A program made the position numbers and the translations under genes. Shown here one piece after another: positions 16,960 to 25,935 of a stretch of DNA of 64,000 nucleotides. The stretch is from Ruegeria_C sp040830705 (GTDB taxonomy: Bacteria > Pseudomonadota > Alphaproteobacteria > Rhodobacterales > Rhodobacteraceae), in assembly GCA_040830705.1 (NCBI GenBank), contig JBFOME010000002.1, positions 62,001-126,000 on the forward strand, written 5' to 3'. Below the pieces are notes generated by a model. It had not been told where the DNA came from. It saw only the letters and a list, made by a program, of their open reading frames with translations, and made no database searches. Each line of letters opens with the position of its first letter. Positions within the stretch are counted from its first letter, which is position 1.

Positions 16960-18273
16960 ATGTATACCAAACATATCTGTATGGCGGTGCTGGCCTCCAG
17001 TGTCGCACTGATTCCCGCAAAACAGGCCCCGGCAGATGAGGCGGCGGCCCTGATCGGTGGTGCGCTTCTGGGCGGCATCATTGTGAACGAAGTGCACAAG
17101 AACAAACAGCGTCAAAGGACGGCGGTGCAGCGCCAGCGCAGCACGCCCCGATACACGGGCATCTCTGCCGCGCAGCGTCAGCAGAACCGTGACGTGCAAT
17201 CGGCGTTGAACTATTTCGGCTATAATGTCGGGGCGGTTGACGGCTCGCTGGGCCGTAACAGCCGTGCCGGTATTTCGCGCTATCAGGCCGATATGGGCTA
17301 TCCGATCGATGGCTACCTCAACGACTACGAGCGCAGCTTCCTGCTGAACTCGCAGCAGCGTGCGCTGGCCAGTTCGCATGTGGCACCTTACAACCAGATT
17401 CTTGCCACGCAGGGACGGGGCGGTCTGCTGCGCACCTACCGCAATGAACAACTGGGCATCCAGACACCGCAGGTCCAGCCGGCAACAGTTCCGGCGCCCG
17501 TCGCGCCTGTGCCTGCTCCGGCGGCACCGGCACCAGCACCTGCACCCGCTCCGGCACCTACGCCGGTCAAAACCGATGATGCTGAACTGCCTGACTTTAC
17601 CTTTGGCCAGACGGCGCGCTCACCCAACGAGCATTGCAACGAGGTCAATGTGCTGACGGCGGCAAATGGCGGGCTGACTCAATCGGGTCAGGTGAGTGAT
17701 GCGGAATTTGCGTTGAACGAACAGTTCTGCGTGGCCCGTACCCAGGCGATGGCGCAAAGCTCGCGGCTTGAAGCGACCATTCCCAACATGACCAGCGCCC
17801 AGATTCAGGCGCAATGTGATGGTCTGGCGCAGGCGATTGCACCGCAAATTAGCGGCATCGACAGCGAACCGCCCGCACGGGTGATCGCCAAGACCAAGAC
17901 CTTCCTGGAAAACTCGGGCCGGTCGATGGATCAGCTGAAATCTGCAGGTGAGGTTTGCCTTGGCATTGGCTACCGCACCGACGATCCCAAGCTGGCACTG
18001 TCTTCTGCTGTACTGCTGACCGCGACGGGCGCGTTGGGCTACGGCGAGATGGTGAGTCACCAGCTGCGCGAGGGCTTCGGCGTTGCCAAAGCCACCGGTC
18101 CACAGGCTACCGAATGGATGAAGCTGGCCCTCAGTGCGGCACAGAATGGTGGTGCGGTTCTGGGTCAGAATCCTGACCGTCTGGCCATTCTGGAATCGGC
18201 GACGACTGGTACTGGCGGTGGAACCGGAACGGCAGCTGCGTTGCCGGTCTTCCCGACCACCTCGGGCAACTGA
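16960..18273 (+). CDS. Secreted peptidoglycan-binding-domain protein
   Basis: The 437-residue product starts at the ATG at 16960, with ACGAGG upstream; a TTG at 16924 is open but less likely. A signal peptide runs to about residue 25 (ASSVALIPAKQAPA). A glycine-rich hydrophobic stretch follows (ALIGGALLGGIIVNEV), which could insert in a membrane. A PGRP-type peptidoglycan-binding domain lies at about 70-125 (VQSALNYFGYNVGAVDGSLG). A Pro/Ala linker at about 175-205 leads to a helical C-terminal domain that I do not recognise. The 197-base gap before it suggests its own promoter, but it shares direction with the Srf-type operon and ends at a strong terminator. It may tether that system to the cell wall; this is inference. 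Confidence 0.8.
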   Translation: MYTKHICMAVLASSVALIPAKQAPADEAAALIGGALLGGIIVNEVHKNKQRQRTAVQRQRSTPRYTGISAAQRQQNRDVQSALNYFGYNVGAVDGSLGRNSRAGISRYQADMGYPIDGYLNDYERSFLLNSQQRALASSHVAPYNQILATQGRGGLLRTYRNEQLGIQTPQVQPATVPAPVAPVPAPAAPAPAPAPAPAPTPVKTDDAELPDFTFGQTARSPNEHCNEVNVLTAANGGLTQSGQVSDAEFALNEQFCVARTQAMAQSSRLEATIPNMTSAQIQAQCDGLAQAIAPQISGIDSEPPARVIAKTKTFLENSGRSMDQLKSAGEVCLGIGYRTDDPKLALSSAVLLTATGALGYGEMVSHQLREGFGVAKATGPQATEWMKLALSAAQNGGAVLGQNPDRLAILESATTGTGGGTGTAAALPVFPTTSGN

Positions 18274-18301
18274 CGCCAGAACACGGAATATAGAAAAAGA
18301 A

Positions 18302-18339
18302 AACGCCCGTCCGTTCTTTGCGGATGGGCGTTCCTTTTT
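18302..18339 (+). terminator. Rho-independent terminator after the peptidoglycan-binding gene
   Basis: AACGCCCGTCCG (18302-18313) pairs with CGGATGGGCGTT (18321-18332), with one mismatch or G-U pair, around a 7-base loop. CCTTTTT follows. It lies 28 bases after the stop at 18273 and ends the + strand block. The next genes are on the opposite strand. Confidence 0.85.
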
Positions 18340-18475
18340 GTCCCTCGGTCAGACCTTGCGATCCGGATGTCAAACCCGGCCTGTCCTATTTATGGCTTCC
18401 TAGTTCCGCTATTCGAGGCGTTTGGTCAATCCGCGCCGGTGGTCCGGTCCTCGGGTGTGGCGTGAAAGCCTCAGA

Positions 18476-19177
18476 TCATGCCGTGTTGGAGAGATGAGCC
18501 GTCAAAAGCGCTGCGATGCGGGATTTTATGGGTGGCAATTCGCCAAGCACGGGCAGCAGCAGCCCTTCAAATTCGGCCGCCTGAAGTGCTTCAGGCACGT
18601 CTTCATTGGCGTGGCCGCCTTGGCAGGCGAAAAAGGGCAGGCATATTGACTGCGCTCCGCACCCGCGAGCGGCGTCTTCGATCGAAGGGGGCTCTTCGAC
18701 AAAGCCGGTGAGGACATCAATGCCACTGATTTGATCCTTCAGTGCCTCTGCAAAGGCGTAGGCGACAGCGGAGGGATTGCGGCTGCGTCCAGAGCCATGT
18801 GCGGCCAATACGACCGTGGTATCCTGCGCGGCCCAGCCGTGTTGTTCCATCACTTCGGCAAGTGCTTGCGCGGCAAGGTGCGGCAATTCCGGGTCGACAC
18901 CCAGCGGATCGAGAATGGTCAGGTTCTGCGATCCCAGCCTTCGTGGCAGCACATCTGTCACGAACCAGCCCCTTGCCATGAACAACGGATAGACCGGTGC
19001 ATGGTCGGGCAGTCCTTGCAACACCAAATCCAATTCGCCGGGCGCGGCCAATGTGGCGCTGGACAGGGACAAATCAGGCGCATGGCGTTCCACATCCCGC
19101 GCGAATGCCGCCAGTGCGGCAGAGGCAGGCGCGGGATCGGAAGGCTGTCCGTGGGCGACGATCAGGGCATTGGGCAT
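18476..19177 (-). CDS. CbiX/SirB-like chelatase domain protein
   Basis: The 233-residue protein resembles the CbiX/sirohydrochlorin chelatase family. It has the N-terminal ALIVAHGQPSD motif with the metal-binding histidine, VYPLFMARGWFVTD in the middle and a second VVLAAHGSGRSRNP motif. This two-repeat layout matches the chelatase fold. Which tetrapyrrole and metal it uses cannot be read from the sequence, and no cobalamin or siroheme gene is adjacent. It is separated by 67 bases from the AEC transporter gene on the same strand. Confidence 0.8.
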   Translation of the reverse strand: MPNALIVAHGQPSDPAPASAALAAFARDVERHAPDLSLSSATLAAPGELDLVLQGLPDHAPVYPLFMARGWFVTDVLPRRLGSQNLTILDPLGVDPELPHLAAQALAEVMEQHGWAAQDTTVVLAAHGSGRSRNPSAVAYAFAEALKDQISGIDVLTGFVEEPPSIEDAARGCGAQSICLPFFACQGGHANEDVPEALQAAEFEGLLLPVLGELPPIKSRIAALLTAHLSNTA

Positions 19178-19244
19178 GGCGTATCCTATTGGGGTTCAGG
19201 ACATAAATGTCGCGGCTTCGCATGATGTCAATCCAGGCCGCCGG

Positions 19245-20177
19245 TTAGCCTAGCACTGTCAGCCACATCCAGACGCTCAACACCGACGCGCCAGTCGCCA
19301 GCAACACTGACGATGCCGCAACCCGTTTGGCCCGCCCGTAGAGATCGGCAAAAATGAAGGCATTGATCCCCGGTGCCATCGCTGCTGTCAGCACGCCTGA
19401 GCGGAACAGGTCCTGCGGCAGCGACAGGGCGGCCCCGAAACTCCAGACAAGGGCGGGATGCAGTAGCAGCGATATGACGCAGACAAAGGCAATCGTGCGC
19501 ATGTCGCCCTCGGGTCGGTATTGCACCAGCACCCCACCCACGGCAAACAGAGCAACCGGCAGGGCGGCGCGTATGATCATTTGCAGCGCGTCCTCGACAA
19601 CGCCTGGCAGGCTGAGCCCGGAGAAGTTGAAGGCAAAGCCAAGCCCGATGGCAATGATCAGCGCGTTTCGGAACATTGCCCGCAGCACCGCAGCGACGGT
19701 TTTGCGCCCGCCATTGCCGCGGTTGCGGATGATTTCCATTACCGTGATACCAAGACAGTAACAGAACGGTGCATGGATCGACACGATGGCATAGTTTCCC
19801 GCCAGACCCGCGGCGCCATAAGCGCGTTCTGTGATTGGAATGCCTAGCATCAGCGAGTTTGAGAACAGGCAGCAAAACCCAATGGCGACGCAATCCTCCC
19901 ACGGTCTTTGGAACAGAAACCGTGCACCCAGGATCCCAACGACAAAGCAGAGTGCGGCACCAAGGTAGAAGCTAAGGAGCAGGTCGGGATTGAAGCTGCT
20001 TTGCAGATCCAACGTCGCAATTGCGTGAAACAGCAGGCAGGGGATTGCGAAACCGGTCGCAAAGCGCATCAGCGCATCGTTGTGGGTTTGTTTGATATAG
20101 CCTACGCCGGTGGCCACATATCCTGCGCCGATCACCAGAAAAACCGGCAGGATTACGGTGGCCAAAGTGTTCAGCAT
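19245..20177 (-). CDS. AEC family transporter
   Basis: The 310-residue membrane protein has about ten hydrophobic helices, starting MLNTLATVILPVFLVIGAGY, and matches the auxin efflux carrier (AEC) family in length and pattern. A mid-protein polar break and helices such as PVALFAVGGVLVQY are typical. These proteins export or import small organic acids; the substrate here is unknown. The start at 20177 lies 27 bases downstream of the MBL hydrolase stop, so it may be cotranscribed with that housekeeping series. Confidence 0.88.
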   Translation of the reverse strand: MLNTLATVILPVFLVIGAGYVATGVGYIKQTHNDALMRFATGFAIPCLLFHAIATLDLQSSFNPDLLLSFYLGAALCFVVGILGARFLFQRPWEDCVAIGFCCLFSNSLMLGIPITERAYGAAGLAGNYAIVSIHAPFCYCLGITVMEIIRNRGNGGRKTVAAVLRAMFRNALIIAIGLGFAFNFSGLSLPGVVEDALQMIIRAALPVALFAVGGVLVQYRPEGDMRTIAFVCVISLLLHPALVWSFGAALSLPQDLFRSGVLTAAMAPGINAFIFADLYGRAKRVAASSVLLATGASVLSVWMWLTVLG

Positions 20178-20204
20178 GACGGGCCTGCCGGCATGCCGGG
20201 CATG

Positions 20205-21005
20205 TCAAACCGCCATCTCGATCACCATCCCGTCATAGGCCGGCGTGATGTGATCGGGGGTTTCGGCGTCGACCGTCTCATAGTCCAGATCTATGTGCAT
20301 GTTGGTCAGGATGCCGCGCTTGGGCTGTGCCCGCGCAAGCCATTCCAGCGAGCGGTCCAGATGAGCATGGGTCGGGTGCGGTTTGCGGCGCAGCGCGTCC
20401 AGCACCCAGATATCCAGATCGCGCACAGCGTCCCAGGCCTCGTCGCTCATTTCCGAGATATCCGGCAGGTAGGCCAGATCATGAATGCGGAAACCCAGGG
20501 CGTCGATACTGCCATGACCAACCTTGAAGGGCCTGAACGGGATCGGGCCGCCGGGGCCATCGATCTGGAACGGGCCATCAATGGTCTTGAGGTCCAGAAT
20601 GGGCGGGTAGGGCGAGCCTTCGGGTTGTACAAACGCATAGCCAAAGCGGCTGAGCAGGGCGTTCTGCGTATCGCCATCAGCCCAGACCGGTACCCGCGTG
20701 CGCATATTGAAGACGATCATCCGCAGATCGTCGATCCCATGCACGTGGTCGGCATGCGCATGGGTATAGACCACCGCATCCAGCCGTCCGGTGCCGCTGG
20801 AGAGCAACTGGTTGCGCATGTCCGGCGCGGTATCGATCAGCACCGTTGTTGTGCCCTCGGCCCCGACACGTTCGACCAGCATCGAACAGCGCTGCCGCCG
20901 GTTGCGGGGGTTCTCGGGGTCGCAATCGCCCCAGAGCCCGCCCAACCGCGGCACCCCGCCCGACGACCCGCAGCCAAGGATGGTGAAGCGCAGCATATCG
21001 CTCAT
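20205..21005 (-). CDS. MBL-fold metallo-hydrolase (PhnP-like)
   Basis: The 266-residue hydrolase starts at the ATG at 21003-21005, which overlaps the tatD stop (ATGA); longer open frame upstream is a shadow of tatD. It has the metallo-beta-lactamase metal motif HAHADH, the entry ILGCGSSGGVPRLGG and cysteines near the N-terminus. This pattern is typical of PhnP-like cyclic phosphodiesterases. A later HAHLD motif supplies further ligands. It is the last gene of the chain dac-tmk-holB-tatD-MBL, an order seen widely in Rhodobacterales. The physiological substrate is not determined by the sequence. Confidence 0.88.
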   Translation of the reverse strand: MSDMLRFTILGCGSSGGVPRLGGLWGDCDPENPRNRRQRCSMLVERVGAEGTTTVLIDTAPDMRNQLLSSGTGRLDAVVYTHAHADHVHGIDDLRMIVFNMRTRVPVWADGDTQNALLSRFGYAFVQPEGSPYPPILDLKTIDGPFQIDGPGGPIPFRPFKVGHGSIDALGFRIHDLAYLPDISEMSDEAWDAVRDLDIWVLDALRRKPHPTHAHLDRSLEWLARAQPKRGILTNMHIDLDYETVDAETPDHITPAYDGMVIEMAV

Positions 21006-21814
21006 GCAGCGGCCTTGTATTGCGCGGCCTTGGTGAAAAGGCGGTCGAAATTCTGCTGGGTCTGGGCGGCAAAGGCGGGGTAGTCCATGCCGAAGATCTC
21101 GGCCCCGATGCGTGCGGTATGCGCCGTATAGGCAGGCTCGTTGCGTTTGCCGCGATAGGGTGGCGGGGCGAGATAAGGCGCGTCGGTTTCGACAAGGACG
21201 CGCTCGACCGGGGCGGCGGCAAAGATGTCGCGAAGCTCCTGGCTTTTGGGAAAGGCCGCGATGCCTGACATGGACAGGTAGAACCCTAGATCGAGTGCGG
21301 TGCGCGCCAGCTCGGCAGTGGACGAAAAGCAATGCATCACGCAGGAATAGGGTGCGTTACGGTACTCTTCGGTCAGTATGCGGGCCATGTCGTCATCAGC
21401 GGCGCGGGCATGGATGATCAGCGGCAGACCGGCGCGTTGGGCAGCCTCGATATGGATGCGCAGCGACTGTTTCTGAACCTCGGCGGACTCGGATGTATAG
21501 TGATAATCCAGACCGGTTTCGCCGATGCCTACAAATTTAGGATGCGCCGACAAAGCGATCAGTTGATCAACCGTTGCCATCGGTTCGTCGGCAACGCTCA
21601 TCGGGTGCGTACCTGCGGCGTAGAAAACCGGTGCGTGGTTCTCGGCAATCGCGCGCACGTTCGGCTCGTTGCGCAGGCGCGTGCAGATGGTGACCATGCG
21701 CGTCACACCGGCCTCGGCGGCGCGGGCGACGAATTCGGGCAGCTTGCCCTCGAAATCCGGGAAATCAAGGTGGCAATGGCTGTCGGTAATCTGAGGGATT
21801 ATGTCGTCGTTCAT
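21002..21814 (-). CDS. tatD: TatD family metal-dependent hydrolase (DNase)
   Basis: The 270-residue protein has the TIM-barrel amidohydrolase markers of TatD: the N-terminal ITDSHCHLDF, GIGETGLDYHY with its metal-binding Glu, HARAADDDMARI, CVMHCFSS and LVETDAPYL. The family includes Mg-dependent 3'-5' nucleases and D-aminoacyl-tRNA deacylase-like activities. The gene overlaps holB upstream by 4 bases and the MBL gene downstream by 4 bases. Confidence 0.93.
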   Translation of the reverse strand: MNDDIIPQITDSHCHLDFPDFEGKLPEFVARAAEAGVTRMVTICTRLRNEPNVRAIAENHAPVFYAAGTHPMSVADEPMATVDQLIALSAHPKFVGIGETGLDYHYTSESAEVQKQSLRIHIEAAQRAGLPLIIHARAADDDMARILTEEYRNAPYSCVMHCFSSTAELARTALDLGFYLSMSGIAAFPKSQELRDIFAAAPVERVLVETDAPYLAPPPYRGKRNEPAYTAHTARIGAEIFGMDYPAFAAQTQQNFDRLFTKAAQYKAAA

Positions 21815-22932
21815 CCGGTCTGGCCAACGGTTTCCTGCATCTTGAAAACCGTATCTAGGACAAGTGCTGCGGGGTCAAGGTTGACCGCCTGACCGTGGCG
21901 CGCGCGGGAGGAGACGCGCGCGGCCGTTTCCGCCCAAGCCCGGCCCGCATCGGGCGAAGCGGCAAGCCGCGCCAGCACCTGTGCCTCGCCACTGGCGGCC
22001 TCCGGCGTTGGCGGTTGACCGCTGGCGCCGGTGCGGGCCAGACGGTTCAGCGCGATGTCGATCAGGGTCAACAGCAACTCGAACCTCTCCGCCGCACCGC
22101 GCTGTGCACTGGCTTCGGCCAATGCCAGCGCACGCTGACGGTCGAGCCGGGGCAGGGTTCCGAGAATGGCAATCAATTCCTGATAAATGCGCAGCCCGTC
22201 CAGATTGATCAGCCGCAGCGCTGCACCCACCGAGCCTGCTGCAAGCGCCGCAAGATGGTCCGCATTCGAAGGCGGGGCAGCCCCGGCCTGATCCAACGCG
22301 GCCTGCATGTCCGCCGCAGTCAGGGGATGCAGCCGCAATGTTCTACAGCGCGACCGGATCGTTGGCAGCAGGCGCGAGGGTTGATGCGAGATCAGCAGCA
22401 GTGTCGTTCGTGCGGGCGGCTCTTCGAGCATTTTCAGCAAGGCATTGGCGGCGCTCACATTCATCTCGTCAGCGCTGTCGACAATCACCACCCGGTGCCC
22501 GCCATCGGCCGAGGACAGGCCAAAGAATTTGCCGAGCCTTCGGATGTCGTCGACCACGATCTCGCCCCGCAGTCTACCGTTGTCATTGAGCGAACGGGTG
22601 ACCGCGGCAAGGCCCGGTTCTGCCCCCGCCATGATGCGCCGCGCCACTGGGTGTTCGGGATCGACCATCAGTGAATTGGGCGGCGGCGGTGCGCCAAAGA
22701 GGCCATCGTCTTCGGCGGGTGGGGTGGCCAGCAGAAAGCGGGCGATCTGCCAGGCCAGCGTCGCTTTGCCCACACCGTTTGGTCCGTTGATCAGCCAGGC
22801 ATGGTGCAGCCGACCGGTGTTGAACGCGTCGAGAAAGGCCTGCTCGGCCTGTGCGTGGCCAAAAAGGGTTAGCGTCTCGCGCGGATGTGGCGCGCCGGAG
22901 GCCTGATCTGGGGTGGGAAGATCATCGCTCAT
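21811..22932 (-). CDS. holB: DNA polymerase III subunit delta'
   Basis: The 373-residue protein is an AAA+ clamp-loader subunit. It has WLINGPNGVGKATLAWQ at the P-loop position, HRVVIVDSADEMNVSAANAL (Walker B-like and sensor region) and SRCRTLRLHPL, which contains the SRC arginine-finger motif. It follows tmk by 10 bases and overlaps tatD, the usual alphaproteobacterial order. No zinc-cysteine cluster is apparent in the N-domain. Confidence 0.92.
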   Translation of the reverse strand: MSDDLPTPDQASGAPHPRETLTLFGHAQAEQAFLDAFNTGRLHHAWLINGPNGVGKATLAWQIARFLLATPPAEDDGLFGAPPPPNSLMVDPEHPVARRIMAGAEPGLAAVTRSLNDNGRLRGEIVVDDIRRLGKFFGLSSADGGHRVVIVDSADEMNVSAANALLKMLEEPPARTTLLLISHQPSRLLPTIRSRCRTLRLHPLTAADMQAALDQAGAAPPSNADHLAALAAGSVGAALRLINLDGLRIYQELIAILGTLPRLDRQRALALAEASAQRGAAERFELLLTLIDIALNRLARTGASGQPPTPEAASGEAQVLARLAASPDAGRAWAETAARVSSRARHGQAVNLDPAALVLDTVFKMQETVGQTG

Positions 22933-22942
22933 GAGATGATCT

Positions 22943-23566
22943 CTACAGCGCTTTCAGCACGATGTCCGCTACATCCTGCGCCACGGCATTCATATCGCGG
23001 TTGCCATCAACAACTCGAAAGCGCTCCGCATATTCCTGTGAGAGGTCCAGAAACCCTTGCCGCATGCGCTTTTGCAACTCGGGCCCGAAATCTTCGAACC
23101 GTTCTTCGGTGCCTTGCCGCCCCTTGGCGCGGGCCAGACCGGTTTCGGGGTCCATGTCGATCAGCAGGGTCAGGTCGGGTTCGCGCCCGATCATCAGGTC
23201 GTGCAACTGATCCACCAGCGCCCGCAGATCGCCCCTCGACAGGCCCTGATACATGCGGGTGCTGTCGGCAAAGCGGTCACAGATCACGATCTGGCCTGCC
23301 GCCAGCGCGGGCAGGATCGTGCGTTCCATATGATCGCGCCGCGCAGCGGTGAAAAGCAGGATCTCGGTCTCGGCCGACCAGCGGTCCGGGTCACCCTCCA
23401 ACACCAGTCTCCGGATTTCCTCGGCCCCGGCTGACCCGCCCGGTTCGCGTGTCAGGATCACTTCGCGGCCCCGTGCCCGCAGAGCATCCGCCAGCAGTCG
23501 CGCTTGTGTCGATTTTCCGGAACCGTCGATGCCTTCGAAGGTCAGGAACAGGCCCCGCGCCGTCAC
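22943..23566 (-). CDS. tmk: Thymidylate kinase
   Basis: The 207-residue enzyme phosphorylates dTMP to dTDP. The P-loop FEGIDGSGKSTQARL, the DR(Y/F) region VICDRFADST and the LTREPGGSAGAEEIR motif are all present, and the length is normal. The start overlaps the D,D-carboxypeptidase stop by 4 bases. Linkage of tmk to holB is conserved in many proteobacteria. Confidence 0.96.
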   Translation of the reverse strand: MTARGLFLTFEGIDGSGKSTQARLLADALRARGREVILTREPGGSAGAEEIRRLVLEGDPDRWSAETEILLFTAARRDHMERTILPALAAGQIVICDRFADSTRMYQGLSRGDLRALVDQLHDLMIGREPDLTLLIDMDPETGLARAKGRQGTEERFEDFGPELQKRMRQGFLDLSQEYAERFRVVDGNRDMNAVAQDVADIVLKAL

Positions 23567-24747
23567 GAAGACCCCGCAGGTGCGTTGATGAACTGGTCAA
23601 ACAGCATCATGCCCGCCGTTTTCAGGCGGACCACGAAACCGCCCAAAGGCACGTCCTGTGCCGCAACCAACGGGCGGCGAATCTCGGGCAGTTCCTCGGG
23701 TTTGATGATCAACTCGGCCAGTTGCTGGCCTTTCTCTATCGGGGCGTTGATCGGCCCGTCATAGACCACCTCGGCGGTGATTTCCTTGTCGCCCAGCACA
23801 GGAACCAGCAGGCTCAGGTCCTCGCCGGGAACCAGCCCTACGGTTCCCTGACTGCCCATCCAGACTTGTGCTTCGGCAACGGCTTCGTCGCCCTCCGCGA
23901 GGGTTTTTTCAACGAAGTGGCGAAACGACCAGTTAACGATGGCCTCAGCCTCCTCTGCGCGCTTGGCCGTCGAATCGAGGCCGGTGATCACAAAGATCAC
24001 GCGGCGGTCACCCTGCTTGGCGGAGCCTACCAGGCCATACCCGGCCTCCTGCGTGTGCCCGGTCTTGAGCCCGTCCGCGCCTATGCCCAGCTTGAGCAGT
24101 GGGTTTCGGTTGTTCTTGTTCGAGGGTGCGCGCCCGTCAAATTCGAACACTTCCTCGGCGAAGAGGGGGTAGTATTCAGGGAAATCCGAGATCAGACGGT
24201 TCGCCAGCACCGCCAGATCATGTACCGACATCCTGTGTCCGGCAGCAGGCCAGCCATTGGAGTTGGCGAAGTTGGAATTGTCCATGCCGATCTGCTCGGC
24301 GCGCTTGTTCATGTAGCGGGCAAACCCTGCCTCGGTCCCGTCAGGGCTGAGCGCCTCGGCGATCACCACACAGGCGTCATTGCCAGACAACACGATGATG
24401 CCGCGCAGCAAATCTTCGACCCGGACCCGGTCCTGCGTGTTGAGGAACATGGTCGAGCCGCCATAGCTCATCGCATGTTCCGAGACCGGCAGCCGCTCAT
24501 CCAGGGTCAGCCGCCCGTCGCGCAGAGCTTCGAACGCCACATAAAGCGTCATCAGTTTCGACATCGAGGCCGGTGGCAGCGGTTCGTCGGCATTCTTGGA
24601 CAGAAGCACCGTGCCGGTGCCCTGATCCAGCACATAGGCCGCCTTGGCCGAGGTATCGAACGCGCTTGCGGGCAGCCCGACAAGTGCAAGGGTCAGGGCG
24701 AGGGCGGTTGATCGAAGATGGGCCAGCACTGGTCTGATCTCCTTCAT
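23563..24747 (-). CDS. D-alanyl-D-alanine carboxypeptidase (PBP5/6 type)
   Basis: The 394-residue protein carries a signal peptide ending near PASAF, then a serine-type D-Ala-D-Ala carboxypeptidase domain. The catalytic motifs are SMSK (Ser61-Lys64), SGN in VLSGNDACVV and KTG in GLKTGHTQEAG. The C-terminal 110 residues fit the PBP5 beta-domain and end with an amphipathic stretch (QFINAPAG) that could hold the protein at the membrane. It trims peptidoglycan pentapeptides in the periplasm. The start overlaps the SPOR lipoprotein gene and the stop overlaps tmk. Confidence 0.94.
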   Translation of the reverse strand: MKEIRPVLAHLRSTALALTLALVGLPASAFDTSAKAAYVLDQGTGTVLLSKNADEPLPPASMSKLMTLYVAFEALRDGRLTLDERLPVSEHAMSYGGSTMFLNTQDRVRVEDLLRGIIVLSGNDACVVIAEALSPDGTEAGFARYMNKRAEQIGMDNSNFANSNGWPAAGHRMSVHDLAVLANRLISDFPEYYPLFAEEVFEFDGRAPSNKNNRNPLLKLGIGADGLKTGHTQEAGYGLVGSAKQGDRRVIFVITGLDSTAKRAEEAEAIVNWSFRHFVEKTLAEGDEAVAEAQVWMGSQGTVGLVPGEDLSLLVPVLGDKEITAEVVYDGPINAPIEKGQQLAELIIKPEELPEIRRPLVAAQDVPLGGFVVRLKTAGMMLFDQFINAPAGSS

Positions 24748-25595
24748 CTTTTCACGATATAGGCGTCTGAAAAGCCGGTCGACTTGACCTTTTTCAGCAG
24801 CGCCGTGCTTTCCGATTTGCTGTCGGCGGGGCCAACGACGACCCGCCAGAATGTCTTGCCGCTTGCGCTTTCTTCCAGAACCGAGGGGATCATGCCTGCG
24901 CTGCGCATCTGGTTGGCGGCGCGGTTGGCATTGGCCTCGACGCTAAAGATGCCGATCTGTACATAAGACGACCCCGGTTTAGGCGCTGCCGCCTGCGGTG
25001 TCGGCGCGTCGGGTGCTGCGTCGATGGCAGCGGCGGCCCCGGCAATCGGGTCCAGTTCGGTTGCGGTGATTTCTTCGGTTACCTCGACCGCTTCGACCTC
25101 GCTGATCTCTTCTTCTTCGATCACCGGCTCGGGCTCGATCACTTCTTTGCGCAGCGCAGTCACGTTCAACTCGACCGGTGCGCCTGCCAGCATGCCCAGC
25201 GATTCGGCTGCGTCCGAGGAGACCTGAAGGCGCGGGCCGGGAATGTCGCGCTCACGCCGGAACAGCGCGCCGACAACAGACTTGCCATTGGAGTTGTTGA
25301 CGATGATTACCCGCTCGGGATCGGTCGCGTCGGGATGTGCGACCCAAACGCCACCCAGCGACGGGCGGCCGTCCCAAAGCCCGGCCTCGCTCGCCTGAAA
25401 CACCTCGGGGGCCTCGACATCGCGTTCGATTGCCTCGGAACTGCCGCGTTGTTCTGACGTACCGGTTTCGGACTTGTCCTTGGGTTGCAGAAAGGCGGGG
25501 CCTCTCCCCTCTTCGCAGCCCGCCAATGCCACCAGCGACAGCACCAGCAGTGCCGGACCAAAAAGGGGTCTGCGTTTCACGATTGCTCGAACCAT
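24744..25595 (-). CDS. SPOR-domain lipoprotein, RlpA-like
   Basis: The start is placed at 25595 because AAGGAAG lies just upstream and a lipoprotein signal follows at once (FGPALLVLSLVALAGC, lipobox LAGC); this gives 283 residues. A longer frame to 25655 is open but unsupported. The middle part (GVWVAHPDATDPERVIIVNN) resembles the double-psi beta-barrel region of RlpA. An acidic linker leads to a C-terminal SPOR domain (about 205-283, SSYVQIGIFSVEANANRAAN), which binds denuded septal peptidoglycan. Linkage to a carboxypeptidase gene supports a role in septal wall processing. Confidence 0.88.
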   Translation of the reverse strand: MVRAIVKRRPLFGPALLVLSLVALAGCEEGRGPAFLQPKDKSETGTSEQRGSSEAIERDVEAPEVFQASEAGLWDGRPSLGGVWVAHPDATDPERVIIVNNSNGKSVVGALFRRERDIPGPRLQVSSDAAESLGMLAGAPVELNVTALRKEVIEPEPVIEEEEISEVEAVEVTEEITATELDPIAGAAAAIDAAPDAPTPQAAAPKPGSSYVQIGIFSVEANANRAANQMRSAGMIPSVLEESASGKTFWRVVVGPADSKSESTALLKKVKSTGFSDAYIVKR

Positions 25596-25797
25596 GGTTG
25601 TCTTCCTTGCCTGAACCTGGCCGCCTGGGCAGCGCTGCGCCGGTTGTCCGGTCATTCTGAACTCAGGGCTAATCCCCCGTTGCGCCGGATCATAGCCCGC
25701 AGGTCAGCCCAATGAAAGACCGCAGACCCGGCCTCGGCAGTTTTTCCCGCTTTTTGCTTGCGCACGCTTTCGTGACAAACTAGATCACCAGCCCAGC

Positions 25798-25887
25798 GGG
25801 GAGGTGGCAGAGTGGTCGAATGCGGCGGTCTTGAAAACCGTTGAACGTGAGAGCGTTCCCAGGGTTCGAATCCCTGTCTCCCCGCCA
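25798..25887 (+). tRNA. tRNA-Ser (anticodon UGA)
   Basis: A full cloverleaf can be drawn. The acceptor stem GGGGAGG (25798-25804) pairs with TCTCCCC, followed by discriminator G and encoded CCA ending at 25887. The anticodon loop CTTGAAA gives UGA at 25832-25834. A long variable arm (about 25842-25858) is typical of class II serine tRNA. The T-arm is CAGGG-TTCGAAT-CCCTG. It stands alone between - strand genes, and no integrase or duplicated 3' end is next to it. Confidence 0.97.
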
Positions 25888-25935
25888 CTTGTCAAAACCA
25901 CCGTCGTTTCAAAAGATCCGCGAGATGACGGGTCG

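Noticed and set aside
19908..21083. 391-codon + strand open frame
   Set aside because: It lies antisense to the well-supported AEC transporter and MBL hydrolase genes; the product resembles no family and is a GC-rich shadow frame.
23449..24711. 420-codon + strand open frame
   Set aside because: It is antisense to the D,D-carboxypeptidase gene, whose SxxK, SGN and KTG motifs are all intact.
25798..25887. tRNA-Ser as the attachment site of a genomic island
   Set aside because: No integrase gene and no second copy of the tRNA 3' end was seen near it, and flanking genes look ordinary.
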